Shown: positions 1 to 8,220, counted from the first letter of the stretch. The stretch is DNA of 49,831 nucleotides from Thermoplasmata archaeon (GCA_027365105.1 DAHXNZ010000002.1:149916-199746), one strand, 5' to 3'. A program made the numbers and translations. The notes: generated by a model not told the origin, from the sequence alone.

Positions 1-962
1 GCGAGTTGACTCGGCAGGTTGAGCGGCCCGACGAGGGTCACCCCGTGGACCGAGACCGTCTCCCCGGGTCGGGTCAGTTCGCAGTTGCCGCCCGACTCGG
101 CGGCCAGATCGACCAGCACCGCGCCGGGGCGCATCCCCTCGACCATCTCCCGGGTGACGAGGATCGGCGCCCGGCGGCCGGGAATCGCGGCGGTGGTCAC
201 AATGACGTCCGCGTCGGCGACGGCCTTCGCGACCATCACCTTCTCCTGGACCTTCTCCTCGGGGGTCAGCTCCCGGGCGTACCCGCCCTGGCCTTCCGCA
301 TTGATGGCGAGCTCCAGAAACTTCGCGCCGAGGCTGCGCACCTGCTCGCCGGCCGCCCGACGGACATCGTAGGCCTCCACGACGGCGCCCAGCCGCCGGG
401 CGGTCGCGATCGCCATCAGGCCGGCGACCCCGGCCCCGAGGATCAGCACCTTCGCGGGCCGGATCGTCCCGGCGGCGGTCGTGAGCATCGGGAGGAACTT
501 CGGAACCTGATCGGCTCCGATGAGCATCGCCTTGTAGCCGCCGACCGTGGCCTGGGAGGAGAGCACGTCCATGCTCTGCGCGCGGGTGATCCGGGGGATG
601 AGTTCCAGGGCAAACGCGGTGACGGACCGGGCCTGAAGTGCGCGCACCTGGTCGAGATTGCGGGAGGCGTTCATGAGCGCCACGACGATCGCCCCGGCCG
701 GAAGGCGAGCGGTCTCCTCGACCGAGGGGATTGCGATCTTGAGGATCACCGCCGCCGAGCCCCAGAGCTTCGCCGGATCGGCCTCGATCCGGGCGCCGGC
801 GGCGACGTAGTCGGCGTCCGGAAAGCCGGCGGCTTCACCGGCGCCCGGTTCGACCAGGACCTCCCACCCGGACGGGATCAGTTTCTTGACCACGTCGGGG
901 ACCAACGCGACTCGGCGCTCTCCGGGGGTGGTTTCCTTGGGAACCGAGATCCGGATGGGCAT
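1..962 (-). CDS. pntA: NAD(P) transhydrogenase subunit alpha (PntA, part 1), C-terminus cut by window edge
   Basis: The reverse strand reads an uninterrupted frame from ATG at 962 beginning MPIRISVPKETTPGERRVAL, the hallmark start of the AlaDH/PNT N-terminal domain. It contains the family segment with S-S-Q-A-T-V-G-G-Y-K-A near residue 145 and a Rossmann NAD-binding motif VLILGAGVAGL near residue 180, followed by the YDVR acidic stretch. About 320 codons are visible and the frame runs off the left edge. In the known family this subunit binds NAD(H) and works with the membrane subunits and PntB in proton-coupled hydride transfer from NADH to NADP+. Those partners would lie further left and are not visible. 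Alanine dehydrogenase is the main alternative, but the start and the long loop with E-L-T-P-E-E-K-V-Q-E-K favour PntA. Confidence 0.9.
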   Translation of the reverse strand, partial: MPIRISVPKETTPGERRVALVPDVVKKLIPSGWEVLVEPGAGEAAGFPDADYVAAGARIEADPAKLWGSAAVILKIAIPSVEETARLPAGAIVVALMNASRNLDQVRALQARSVTAFALELIPRITRAQSMDVLSSQATVGGYKAMLIGADQVPKFLPMLTTAAGTIRPAKVLILGAGVAGLMAIATARRLGAVVEAYDVRRAAGEQVRSLGAKFLELAINAEGQGGYARELTPEEKVQEKVMVAKAVADADVIVTTAAIPGRRAPILVTREMVEGMRPGAVLVDLAAESGGNCELTRPGETVSVHGVTLVGPLNLPSQL

Positions 963-990
963 GGGACACCGTCCGTGCGGAACCCGGCGA

Positions 991-998
991 GATTATAC
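991..998 (-). promoter_or_regulatory. TATA-like box for pntA
   Basis: Reverse-strand tataatc is centred about 33 nt before the pntA ATG at 962, so the transcript would carry only a few leader bases. The element is near-palindromic and could also serve the divergent oxidase gene, where it lies 14 nt before an in-frame ATG at 1009 but 38 nt before GTG 1033. That spacing favours GTG 1033 as the oxidase start. Confidence 0.5.
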
Positions 999-1032
999 CC
1001 TTGTCCCCATGAAACGCCGGGAGGGCCGGGCC

Positions 1033-2247
1033 GTGACCGACCGATGGGACGTGGCGGTCGTGGGCGGCGGGATCGTCGGGCTGGCGACCGCCCGCTCGCT
1101 CCTCCTCCAGCGCCCCGGACTCCGCGTGACGATCCTCGAGCGGGCCCCAGGGCTGGCCGGCGCCCAGACCGGTCACAATAGCGGCGTGATCCACTCGGGC
1201 GCCTACTATCGGCCCGGATCCGCGAAGGCCCGGCTCTGCCTCGAGGGGCGCCGGCGGCTCATCGAGTACCTTGAGGCGAAGGGTCTCGAGTACCGGATCC
1301 CGGGCAAGCTCATTGTGGCCGGCCGGCCGGACCAGGCGGCCCGCCTGCGGGTCCTGGCGGAGCGGGCCTCGGCCAACGGAGTCGAGGGGGCCCGGTGGCG
1401 ATCGGCCGAGGAGATCCGGTCCCTCGAGCCCGAGATCCGCGGCGTCGCGGCCCTGGAGATCCCGGGGGCCGGCATCGTCAACTACGCCGCGGTCGCCCAC
1501 AGCTACGCCCGCGACGTGGAGGATCTGGGGGGCACGATCCGGACCGGAACCCCGGTGCTCCGGGCCTCGAACACCGGGGCCGGCATCGAGATCGAGCACG
1601 CTGGGGGAGCCCTCTCGGCCCGGGTCCTGGTGGGGTGCGCGGGGATCGAGGCCGACCGGTTGGCGCGGAGCTGCGGGACCGACCCCGCCGTCCAGATCGT
1701 CCCGTTTCGCGGCGAATACTACACCCTGCGCGACCCCGACCGCTGGGGACTGAGCCACCTGATCTACCCGGTCCCGGACCCGACGGTCCCCTTCCTGGGT
1801 GTGCACCTGACCCTGACCCTGCATCGGGGGATCGAGGCCGGGCCGAACGCCGTCCTGGCGCTCGGACGGGCGGCCTACCGGCGCCATGAGATCTCGGTCC
1901 GGGACCTGGCGGAACTGGCCCTAGCACCCGGCAGCTGGGCCCTCGCCCGGCGCTGGGGGCGGACCGGGATCTACGAGGCGCTCCGCTCGCTCAGCCGCTC
2001 CGTCTACGCCCGGGACCTCCGGACGATGGTCCCGGCAATCACCGACGCCGACCTCCTCCCGGGAGGGGCCGGGATCCGGGCGCAGGCGGTCGACCGGGCC
2101 GGCCGGTTGGTCGACGACTTCGTGCTGATCGATGCCCCCCATGCGCTGCACGTCCTGAACGCGCCTTCGCCGGCCGCCACCGCGGCCCTGGCCCTCGCCG
2201 ACACGATCCGTGACCGGCTGCTCCACCGTCGCGACCTGGCCCTCTAG
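1033..2247 (+). CDS. lhgO: L-2-hydroxyglutarate oxidase-like FAD-dependent oxidoreductase
   Basis: The roughly 400-residue product opens with the dinucleotide-binding motif DVAVVGGGIVGLATA, then the LhgO signature HNSGVIHSGAYYRPGS and a C-terminal GAGIRAQAVDRAG-LVDDF segment typical of this DAO-family clade. Family members oxidise L-2-hydroxyglutarate to 2-oxoglutarate with FAD and pass electrons to quinone or oxygen, usually at the membrane. An in-frame ATG at 1009 exists but lies too close to the only TATA-like box (991-998), so GTG 1033 is preferred. Its stop overlaps that of the convergent RmlD-like gene by 3-4 bp. Substrate is inferred from family signature only; a related 2-hydroxyacid or glycerol-3-phosphate-type oxidase is possible. 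Confidence 0.85.
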   Translation: MTDRWDVAVVGGGIVGLATARSLLLQRPGLRVTILERAPGLAGAQTGHNSGVIHSGAYYRPGSAKARLCLEGRRRLIEYLEAKGLEYRIPGKLIVAGRPDQAARLRVLAERASANGVEGARWRSAEEIRSLEPEIRGVAALEIPGAGIVNYAAVAHSYARDVEDLGGTIRTGTPVLRASNTGAGIEIEHAGGALSARVLVGCAGIEADRLARSCGTDPAVQIVPFRGEYYTLRDPDRWGLSHLIYPVPDPTVPFLGVHLTLTLHRGIEAGPNAVLALGRAAYRRHEISVRDLAELALAPGSWALARRWGRTGIYEALRSLSRSVYARDLRTMVPAITDADLLPGGAGIRAQAVDRAGRLVDDFVLIDAPHALHVLNAPSPAATAALALADTIRDRLLHRRDLAL

Positions 2248-3164
2248 GCCGAGGCCCGGACCGCGTGCGCCCACCGCGGGAGCTGGGCGTCGAGGTCGGG
2301 CATCGTCCGGCCGATTTCCCGGGTCAGCCGGGCCATGCCCAGGGTGCTGTTCGAGGGGCGGGGGGCGGCTTGACCGAGCGACGCCGTCGTCACCGGCACG
2401 ATCCGGTCGGGGGCTTCCCCGATCGCGTCCAGCAACCGAAGCGCCCAGGCATACCGGGCGAGCGACGTCGATCCGGTCGCGTGCAGGACGCCCGTGCAGT
2501 CGGGGTGGTCGAGGATCGCCACGAGGATGTCCGCGAGATCGGGTGCGTAGGTCGGGGCGCTCACCTGGTCGACCACGACACGGACCGGACGACGGGCCCG
2601 GGTCTCCGCGACCAGCCAGGTCGCGAAATTGGGGGCGGCGCTCAGGTCCGGGACCACGTCGAGATCCCTCGGCCGCCAGCTGTACACCGTGGAGGTCCGC
2701 ACGATCGTCGACCGGTCGTCCTCGGCGAGGAGCGCGATCTCCGCGGCGCGGAGGCTCCGCGCGTAGGCGCAGCGCGGCTCGGGCAGCTCGGACTCCGGAT
2801 GCGGCGCGGGGGTGGGGGCCCCGAAGACGTAGTCGGTGGAGATGAGCAGGTACCGGGCTCCGACCTTCCGGGCGCCCCGGGCCGCCCGGGCCGTCCCCCG
2901 GTGGTTGATCCGGTCCGCGGCGTCGGGATGCCGCTCGCAGTCGTCGACGAACCGGAACGAAGCCGCGTCGATCACCGCGTCGGGCCGCAGCCGCGCCCAC
3001 GGAAGGTCCGTGGGTCCGCCCTTCTCCCACCGGAGCGGCTCCATCCCCGGCACCCGGGGGGGCCGGTTCCGGTAGGTCCCGACCACGGTGTCCCCGCGGC
3101 CCACGAGACGCTCGCCCAGCGCCTCGCCGATCTGGCCGGAGCCGCCGAGGATGAGCCACCGCAT
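2244..3164 (-). CDS. rmlD: RmlD-like dTDP-4-dehydrorhamnose reductase, active-site Lys missing
   Basis: The 306-residue protein begins MRWLILGGSGQIGEAL, a Gly-rich nucleotide-binding loop, and has the RmlD motif LISTDYVFG near residue 107. In RmlD this enzyme reduces dTDP-4-keto-L-rhamnose with NADPH as the last step of dTDP-L-rhamnose synthesis. The expected Y-x-x-x-K is Y134-A-R-S-L138: leucine replaces the lysine (codon CTC on the coding strand). The start was set at the M immediately before the Gly-rich loop; a longer frame to 3242 would overlap the RmlC-like gene. It is the last gene of a tight reverse-strand operon (5-bp gap to the RmlC-like gene). Family assignment is firm, but catalysis is uncertain because of the substitution. 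Confidence 0.8.
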   Translation of the reverse strand: MRWLILGGSGQIGEALGERLVGRGDTVVGTYRNRPPRVPGMEPLRWEKGGPTDLPWARLRPDAVIDAASFRFVDDCERHPDAADRINHRGTARAARGARKVGARYLLISTDYVFGAPTPAPHPESELPEPRCAYARSLRAAEIALLAEDDRSTIVRTSTVYSWRPRDLDVVPDLSAAPNFATWLVAETRARRPVRVVVDQVSAPTYAPDLADILVAILDHPDCTGVLHATGSTSLARYAWALRLLDAIGEAPDRIVPVTTASLGQAAPRPSNSTLGMARLTREIGRTMPDLDAQLPRWAHAVRASA

Positions 3165-3169
3165 GGGGA

Positions 3170-3664
3170 TCACCGGTGCGGCGGCCGGTGCCAGTCGTAC
3201 GGAGCCCCGGTCGTGGGGTCCCGGATGGCGGGGTCGTTCCACGGCCGCCGCTCCTCATCGGGGTGGGCGACGTCGTAGAGCCGACTCACCAGGTAGACCA
3301 CGACGGCCGGCCCCGTGCCGACCGCGCAGGTGCCGTGCCAGAAATGGCCGGGCACGCGGACGACCTCAAGATGGTCGGCGCTCGCGACCAGCTCGGTGAG
3401 CTCGCCCCGGGTCGTCGACCCGGGCCGGTCATCGTACGCGCAGATCTTGACCGCCCCCTGGACGACGACGAAGTAATCGACCTGGCCGCGGGCGTGCCGG
3501 TGCCATGCCCGGACGATCCCCGGATAGCTCATCGACAGGTTCGCCTGGACGGGAGGCTCGCCGAGGGTCACGTCGGTCCAGTCGCTCCGCAGGATCTCGG
3601 CGAAATAGCCCCGCTCGTCCGGTCGGCGGGTCAGCGCCCGGCGGAGCACGCCCTCGAGCGGCAT
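3170..3664 (-). CDS. RmlC-like cupin, dTDP-4-dehydrorhamnose 3,5-epimerase family
   Basis: The 164-residue cupin has the family pattern of a D-E-R-G-Y-F-A-E opening, the segment SYPGIVRAWHRH carrying the putative catalytic His, VDYFVVVQG in the first cupin strand, GHFWHG in the second, and a closing W-N-D-P-A-I that carries the Asp of the RmlC dyad. RmlC epimerises C3 and C5 of dTDP-4-keto-6-deoxyglucose. The WHRH form is closer to shorter archaeal and actinobacterial RmlC-like cupins than to classical RmlC (LHYQ), so a different keto-sugar epimerase or isomerase is possible. ATG 3664 follows the epimerase stop (3669) with a 4-bp gap, so the two genes are almost certainly co-transcribed. Confidence 0.75.
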   Translation of the reverse strand: MPLEGVLRRALTRRPDERGYFAEILRSDWTDVTLGEPPVQANLSMSYPGIVRAWHRHARGQVDYFVVVQGAVKICAYDDRPGSTTRGELTELVASADHLEVVRVPGHFWHGTCAVGTGPAVVVYLVSRLYDVAHPDEERRPWNDPAIRDPTTGAPYDWHRPPHR

Positions 3665-3668
3665 CGTC

Positions 3669-4688
3669 CTAGAGGATCACCCCGCGCAGGCGCACGGCCT
3701 CACCCTCGGGCGATCCGCTCAGGAGATGACGGTACCAGCCGACGGTCTCGGTGGTCGGGCCGCGACGCAGGCTCCCGTCGGCCCACCGTTCGGCGATCTC
3801 CCGGACGGCCGCCGGGATCGTATGGCGGGGCCGGAAGCCGAGCCGGTCGCGGATCCGGGAAAAGTCGACGCGGTAGGACCGACGGTCGGCATCGCCGTAG
3901 AGGACGATCTCGGGGTGTCCGTCGAGCGCCTCCGAGACCTGCTCGGCCAAGGTCCGCAGCGGATAGTTCTGGTCGTCCGATCCGACGTTGAAGAGCTCGC
4001 CGTCGATCCGGTCGATCGGCGCCTCGAGGAGATCGCCGAGGAGCCGGGCCGCATCCCGGACGTCCACGAACGGCCTCCACTGACGGCCGTCCCGGATGAG
4101 CGGCACCCGGTGGTCGACGAGTCCGCCCCGGGTCATCCCGTTGAGGGCGAGGTCGAACCGCATCCGGGGCGACGGCCCGTAGAGGGTGGCGAGCCGGAGG
4201 ACCGTGACCGAGAACTCGGGAGTCGCGAGGGCCCGAACGCCCTCCTCGGCCCGCGCGTTCGCCTGGGCATAAGCGGTGAGCGGGGCGATTTCCGACGTCT
4301 CGCTTCGGAGGTCGGGGTGGAAGCCGTAGACGCTGCATGACGAGGGCAGGATGTAACGCCGCACGCCGGCCGCCCGGGCCAGCGTCGCGATCCGGATCCG
4401 CCCGTGCTGGTTGATCTCGAACGTCTTGGCCGGGTCGAGCGCCCCGGTCGAATCGTTGCTCAGGGCGGCGAGATCGATGACCGCGTCGACGCCCTGGAGC
4501 GCGCCCGGATCGCACCATCGGATGTCGTCCCGCTGGATCGTCAGCCGTTCCGCGGGGCCGGCGCCCGCGAGCGGCTCCGGGCCGAAGAAGAGCCGGTCGA
4601 GCACCCGGACCGTGTGGCCGCGCCCGAGGAGATCGGGGATCAACACCGACCCGAGATAGCCGGCGCCTCCGGTCACCAGGACCCGCAT
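3669..4688 (-). CDS. Extended-SDR NAD-dependent sugar-nucleotide epimerase/dehydratase, active-site Lys replaced by Asn
   Basis: The 339-residue protein starts MRVLVTGGAGYLGSVL (NAD-binding GxxGxxG), has D-L-A-A-L-S-N-D after strand 4, the catalytic-Ser segment LPSSCSVYG (residues 115-122), LRLATLYGPSPRMRFDL and a C-terminal FNVGSDDQNYPL substrate-binding stretch. These mark it as a GalE/RfbB-like extended SDR. The usual Y-x-x-x-K reads Y140-A-Q-A-N144, so the lysine that positions NAD ribose and lowers the tyrosine pKa is absent. It is the first gene of the reverse-strand sugar operon. Its ATG lies 27 nt from a TATA-like ctttacc inside an inverted repeat. The position next to RmlA, RmlC-like and RmlD-like proteins suggests it fills the RmlB slot or makes a different deoxysugar. 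The specific reaction is not assignable. Confidence 0.75.
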   Translation of the reverse strand: MRVLVTGGAGYLGSVLIPDLLGRGHTVRVLDRLFFGPEPLAGAGPAERLTIQRDDIRWCDPGALQGVDAVIDLAALSNDSTGALDPAKTFEINQHGRIRIATLARAAGVRRYILPSSCSVYGFHPDLRSETSEIAPLTAYAQANARAEEGVRALATPEFSVTVLRLATLYGPSPRMRFDLALNGMTRGGLVDHRVPLIRDGRQWRPFVDVRDAARLLGDLLEAPIDRIDGELFNVGSDDQNYPLRTLAEQVSEALDGHPEIVLYGDADRRSYRVDFSRIRDRLGFRPRHTIPAAVREIAERWADGSLRRGPTTETVGWYRHLLSGSPEGEAVRLRGVIL

Positions 4689-4704
4689 CGGGCCCGGCAG
4701 CCGT

Positions 4705-4726
4705 GGGGAAGGTAAAGAGCTTCCCC
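4705..4726. promoter_or_regulatory. Inverted repeat enclosing the TATA box of the sugar operon (candidate operator)
   Basis: ggggaag (4705-4711) and cttcccc (4720-4726) form a perfect 7-bp inverted repeat with an 8-nt centre. The reverse strand of the centre holds ctttacc, about 27 nt before the epimerase ATG at 4688, which is the normal archaeal TATA spacing. A dimeric regulator bound here would cover the TATA box. It lies in the divergent spacer between the epimerase and rmlA. Confidence 0.4.
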
Positions 4727-4819
4727 GGGGCGCCATCGGAAGGCTCTTCATGGCCCGGCCCTCCCGGCGTCCATGGACCCGGGCCGTTCCCTTGGACCGG
4801 CGTCGGAGGCAGGGGGGCC

Positions 4820-5896
4820 GTGAAGGGCCTCCTGCTCGCCGGCGGCTACGGGACCCGGCTCCGTCCCCTCACCTTCTCCGGCAACAAGCACATGCTGCCG
4901 ATCGCCAACGAACCGATGCTCTTCTACGGCCTGCGGGACCTGGCGGCCGTCGGCCTCCATGAGGTCGCCATCGTCCTCGGACCGATGCGCGAGGGGATCC
5001 GGGAGGCGGTCGGCGACGGCCGGTCGTTCGGCCTCACGGTGACCTACCTCGTGCAGGAGGAGCCCCGGGGGATCGCGGACGCGGTCCGGCGAGCGCGCGA
5101 GTTCGTGGGCGGGGAGCCGTGCGTCGTGTACCTCGGGGACAACCTCCTGGAGTCGGGGGCCGCGCCGCTCGTTCAACGGTTCGAGCGGGGCGGCTACTCG
5201 GCGGTCATCGGCGCCGCCCCGGTCGATGACCCCCGGCGCTACGGGGTGGTCGAGCTCGACGGGGAGCGGATCGTCTCGCTCGCGGAAAAGCCGACGGAGC
5301 CCCGCAGCTCGCTCGCCCTGGTCGGCGTCTACGTCTTCGATCCGCGCATCTTTCCGATTCTCGACCGGCTGACCCCGTCGGCCCGAGGGGAACTCGAGAT
5401 CACCGAGGCGCTCGACCGGCTGGTCCGGGACGGCGCCCCGGTCGGCGTCGAGCGGATCCGGGGCTTCTGGAAGGACACGGGACGGCCGGAAGACTACCTG
5501 CTCGCGAACCGGGAGGTCCTGGCGAGCCGGCCGCCGACCTATTTCACCCGCCCCGGCGCGGCCCTCCCGGCCGAGACGCTCCGGGGACCGGTCCGGATCG
5601 GAGCGGGGACCGCGGTCGATCCGACGGCGCGGATCGAGGGCCCCAGCGTGCTGGGATCCGGGGTCGTGGTCGGACCGGACAGCGTCCTTGGGCCCTTCGC
5701 TTCGATCGGAGACGGCGCCCGGATCTCGGGGGCGCGGATCCGGGACTCGATCCTCATGGAACGGGCCCGGGTCGAAGGACCGGTCGACCTCCGCGACAGC
5801 ATCTTGGGGCGGGACGCGCAGGTGGTGGCGGGGACCGGATCGATCGGGCCGATCTCGCTGATCGCCGGCGACGCGGCCCGGCTGCGGGGGCTGTGA
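4820..5896 (+). CDS. rmlA: Glucose-1-phosphate thymidylyltransferase, long form with left-handed beta-helix tail
   Basis: The 358-residue product begins MKGLLLAGGYGTRLRPLT, the nucleotidyltransferase P-loop-like signature, and continues with NKHMLPIANEPM, VYLGDNL and AEKPTEP. The N-terminal about 235 residues form the catalytic domain that joins glucose-1-phosphate to dTTP. The C-terminal about 110 residues show hexapeptide-type repeats (GAGTAVDPTARIEGPSVLG and similar), the beta-helix of archaeal long RmlA proteins, some of which also have acetyltransferase activity. GTG 4820 is the start because it is followed at once by the catalytic motif and preceded by ggagg. The stop overlaps the next GTG by 4 bp, so it forms an operon with the glycosyltransferase. 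It is divergent from the SDR/RmlC/RmlD operon and supplies its activated sugar. Confidence 0.88.
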   Translation: MKGLLLAGGYGTRLRPLTFSGNKHMLPIANEPMLFYGLRDLAAVGLHEVAIVLGPMREGIREAVGDGRSFGLTVTYLVQEEPRGIADAVRRAREFVGGEPCVVYLGDNLLESGAAPLVQRFERGGYSAVIGAAPVDDPRRYGVVELDGERIVSLAEKPTEPRSSLALVGVYVFDPRIFPILDRLTPSARGELEITEALDRLVRDGAPVGVERIRGFWKDTGRPEDYLLANREVLASRPPTYFTRPGAALPAETLRGPVRIGAGTAVDPTARIEGPSVLGSGVVVGPDSVLGPFASIGDGARISGARIRDSILMERARVEGPVDLRDSILGRDAQVVAGTGSIGPISLIAGDAARLRGL

Positions 5897-6933
5897 GCGC
5901 CGGGACGACGGCCGGGGGACCGGATCCCTCGACGACCATCCTGGTGCTGGTCCACGACCGCCTCGACTTCCTCGCCGAGGCCCTCGAGTCGGCCCTCGCG
6001 GCTCCCGCCCCCGGCCGCCCTCCCGAGGTCCTGCTGGTCGGACCCCGGCCGCCCCCGATCCTCGGCGAGACCCGCTTCCGGTCGGTCCGGTTTGTTGCTT
6101 CCGACGAGGCGGGCGTTGCCGGGAAGATCGCCGATGGGCTTCGGGCCGCTCGCGGCACCCTCGTCACGTTCCTCGAGGACGACGACCGATACGCCCCCGA
6201 CCGGATCCGGGAAGCGACCCGTCGTTTCCGGGAGCACCCGTCGCTCGGCTTCCTGCAGAACGGATACCTTCCGATCGGACCGGACGGGACTCCGGCTCCG
6301 GGCCACGGCCCGCACCGCCGGCTTCGGGATCGGTGGATCCGGCGCGGGCCGGTCTGGATCATCGGGCCCCGGACCGGACGGACCCTCTCGGCCCTTCGAG
6401 GGGTCCCGGCCGGATTCAACACGAGCTCGATGACGATCCGGCGGTCGCTGCTCGACGGGAGCGACGTGTGGCTCCGACGCTGCGGCATGCTCGCCGACAC
6501 CGCGCTTTTCTATGCGGCCCTCGCCTCCCCCTGGGACCTCCTGCTGACCCCCGAGCCTTGGACCGATCTTCGGATCCATCGGTCGAGCCACTCCGACCCC
6601 GTCGGGAGCGACGGGCCCGAGGAGATGGACCGGAGGCGGGCGTTCCTGGACGGGCTCCGCCCGGCCCGCCGGGTCGTCCGCGAGCGGGTGGCCGGGCGTC
6701 CGGCGCTCGGTCGCGCACTCGACGGCCAGGAGGCGTCCGAAGAGGTGATCCGGCTCCTCCGTGTCCCGTCGGCGAACCGGCAGGAGATCGGAGCCGCGGT
6801 GTTGGCCACCCTCGCCCGCTGGGAGACCTTCGAGGTCGCCCACCGGAAGGGAGCGATTCCGCTCGGGATGGTCGCCGTACTGAGCCCGAGTCTGGCCCAC
6901 CGCCTGTACCGGTCGGCCCGACGATATCAGTAG
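5893..6933 (+). CDS. Family 2 glycosyltransferase
   Basis: The 346-residue protein has a GT-A nucleotide-binding start (TTILVLVHDRLDFLAEALES), a V-A-G-K-I-A-D-G-L segment, and a D-x-D-like FLEDDDRY near residue 97 for metal and sugar-nucleotide binding. A later GFNTSSMTIRRSLL and CGMLADTALFYAAL match the acceptor half of GT2 enzymes. No membrane segment is visible, so it probably works at the cytoplasmic face. The GTG start overlaps the rmlA TGA (gtga), so it is translationally coupled to rmlA and likely uses a dTDP-sugar made by the cluster. Donor and acceptor cannot be told from sequence. Confidence 0.75.
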   Translation: MSAGTTAGGPDPSTTILVLVHDRLDFLAEALESALAAPAPGRPPEVLLVGPRPPPILGETRFRSVRFVASDEAGVAGKIADGLRAARGTLVTFLEDDDRYAPDRIREATRRFREHPSLGFLQNGYLPIGPDGTPAPGHGPHRRLRDRWIRRGPVWIIGPRTGRTLSALRGVPAGFNTSSMTIRRSLLDGSDVWLRRCGMLADTALFYAALASPWDLLLTPEPWTDLRIHRSSHSDPVGSDGPEEMDRRRAFLDGLRPARRVVRERVAGRPALGRALDGQEASEEVIRLLRVPSANRQEIGAAVLATLARWETFEVAHRKGAIPLGMVAVLSPSLAHRLYRSARRYQ

Positions 6934-6957
6934 GGGAGCGCCGAGGGCGGGGGGAGC

Positions 6958-7170
6958 CTACGCCTTGCCCCGACTACCCTTGCCGGCCGCCCGAGGCTTG
7001 GTCTCCTTGGGGGTCGGTTCCTTCGATTCGGAGTAGCCGCACCGTCCGCAGGAACGCCGGTTGGAGTGCTCGGCGAGGAAGGTTCCCGGTCCGCACTTGG
7101 GGCAGGAACGGTGGGAGCGGACCAGCTCCTCGCCCTTGATCTCGTAGAGCCCGACCCGAGCCTTGGCCAT
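6958..7170 (-). CDS. rps27ae: Small ribosomal subunit protein eS31 (S27ae)
   Basis: A 70-residue zinc protein with [16 protein letters not shown] and four cysteines at 23, 26, 41 and 44 in a C-x2-C...C-x2-C ribbon (CPKCG, CGRCGY), as in archaeal S27ae. The Lys-rich tail is normal. It is the last gene of the operon, 4 bp after rps24e. Confidence 0.95.
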   Translation of the reverse strand: MAKARVGLYEIKGEELVRSHRSCPKCGPGTFLAEHSNRRSCGRCGYSESKEPTPKETKPRAAGKGSRGKA

Positions 7171-7174
7171 CGGC

Positions 7175-7519
7175 TCACGCCTCCTTGGGCGCCGGAGCGG
7201 GCGTCTCGGCTTCGGCGGGGGGAGTCGCGCCGGGCTTCTCCTTGAGCTTGTTGCGGATCAGGATATGCTCGCGCTCGGTCCGCTGGGCGAGTTCGGTCGA
7301 CTCGTAGACCATCGCCTCCCCCAGCGTCGTCGCGGTGCCGAAGCGCGCTTGCATCCGCTCGATCACGACTCGATCCTTGGCGACACTGACCTGCTTCGCG
7401 ATCTCGGCTCGGACCGCTTCCCGGTCGGGGGTCGGCGCCGTCGGGTGGGCGATCTCGAACCGGAGTTCCTGCCGGTGCAGCAACGGGTTCGGGCGCTGGT
7501 CAACGAGACGGATCTCCAC
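7175..7519 (-). CDS. rps24e: Small ribosomal subunit protein eS24
   Basis: The 114-residue protein has the S24e pattern: [19 protein letters not shown] at the N-terminus, [17 protein letters not shown], then [16 protein letters not shown]. The start is GTG 7519, preceded by an aggag 12 nt upstream. Upstream in-frame ATGs would add non-conserved residues and overlap the kinase by up to 110 nt. With this start the overlap with the dephospho-CoA kinase stop is 20 nt. The C-terminus ends in a Pro/Ala/Lys/Glu-rich tail (APAPKEA). Confidence 0.93.
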   Translation of the reverse strand: MEIRLVDQRPNPLLHRQELRFEIAHPTAPTPDREAVRAEIAKQVSVAKDRVVIERMQARFGTATTLGEAMVYESTELAQRTEREHILIRNKLKEKPGATPPAEAETPAPAPKEA

Positions 7520-8069
7520 GGGGAACTCTCCTGATTTCCATTTGGCCGATGAGGGCGCGTACATGCTCCTTCGCGATCGCATCGACGCGAACGAAGGAGG
7601 CCCCCTCACCCGGGATGCCGTATATAACGGTGGCCCCGAGGGGCATCGATTCGACGAGCGCGAGGGCGCCGAGATCCTCCTCCCCCTCGACCTCGATGAG
7701 GCCCCCGCCGCTGCGGACCAGCTCCTTGACGGCCGAGCGGAGCGACTCGGTCAGCCCTCCGGAGGGGTTGGCGACTTTGATCTCGCGGCGTGCCGCGAGC
7801 AGTTCGAAGCTTCGGATGTCGATCGGTTCGTGACGCAGCGTCTTACGGTCGACGATCCCAATGAGCGGCAGGTGGCCGGTCGAGATCGCGGTGGCCGTCA
7901 CCCGGTCGCCGCAGGTCGCGTAGAGCTCGAGGTTCCGAATCCTCCGGGCCGCCTCTTCGCCGGAGTAGACCGGCCCATACCGTTCGGCCAGCGTGGCCCG
8001 GAGCGACTCCGGGACCACCCAGACCCGCTGCAGCTCACTTGACCCTAAGCGCGTACCGGCCGGCGGCAT
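7500..8069 (-). CDS. GTP-dependent dephospho-CoA kinase (DUF359 family)
   Basis: The roughly 189-residue product matches the archaeal DUF359 family shown to phosphorylate dephospho-CoA with GTP as the last step of CoA synthesis. Visible signatures are V-T-A-T-A near residue 57, GIVDRKT, ANPSGGLT and the acidic E-V-E-G-E-E-D-L-G-A-L-A active-site stretch near residue 128, followed by P-L-G-A-T-V-I-Y-G-I-P-G-E-G. Its place between spt4 and rps24e is the conserved archaeal order. ATG 8069 gives a 35-nt overlap with spt4. A GTG at 8018, just after the spt4 stop and right before VPESLR, is a credible shorter start. Confidence 0.9.
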   Translation of the reverse strand: MPPAGTRLGSSELQRVWVVPESLRATLAERYGPVYSGEEAARRIRNLELYATCGDRVTATAISTGHLPLIGIVDRKTLRHEPIDIRSFELLAARREIKVANPSGGLTESLRSAVKELVRSGGGLIEVEGEEDLGALALVESMPLGATVIYGIPGEGASFVRVDAIAKEHVRALIGQMEIRRVPRGDPSR

Positions 8070-8220
8070 GAATCCCCATCTTGCGGGCGATCTCCGACTT
8101 TTCGGGATCGATTACGACCAGGTATCCCTGCCACTCCCGGGAGGTTTCGCCGCCGCATCGGGGGCATTTGGCGCCCTCGGAAATCGACCGGCAGCTCTTG
8201 CAGGCCTTGAGGCTGATCAT
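8035..8220 (-). CDS. spt4: Transcription elongation factor Spt4 (RpoE2)
   Basis: A 61-residue zinc protein starting MISLKACKSCRSI, with C-x2-C...C-x2-C (CKSC, CPRC), then TSREWQGYLVVIDPEKSEIARKMG, the conserved archaeal Spt4 core. It dimerises with Spt5 to increase RNA polymerase processivity. ATG 8220 overlaps the rpoE1 stop by 4 bp; a longer frame to 8334 has no similarity to the family. Confidence 0.95.
   Translation of the reverse strand: MISLKACKSCRSISEGAKCPRCGGETSREWQGYLVVIDPEKSEIARKMGIHAAGRYALRVK

Noticed and set aside
6-1181. Long forward frame of 391 codons over the left edge
   Set aside because: Antisense to the clear PntA frame on the reverse strand; Gly/Arg/Asp-rich without domains, an effect of high G+C.
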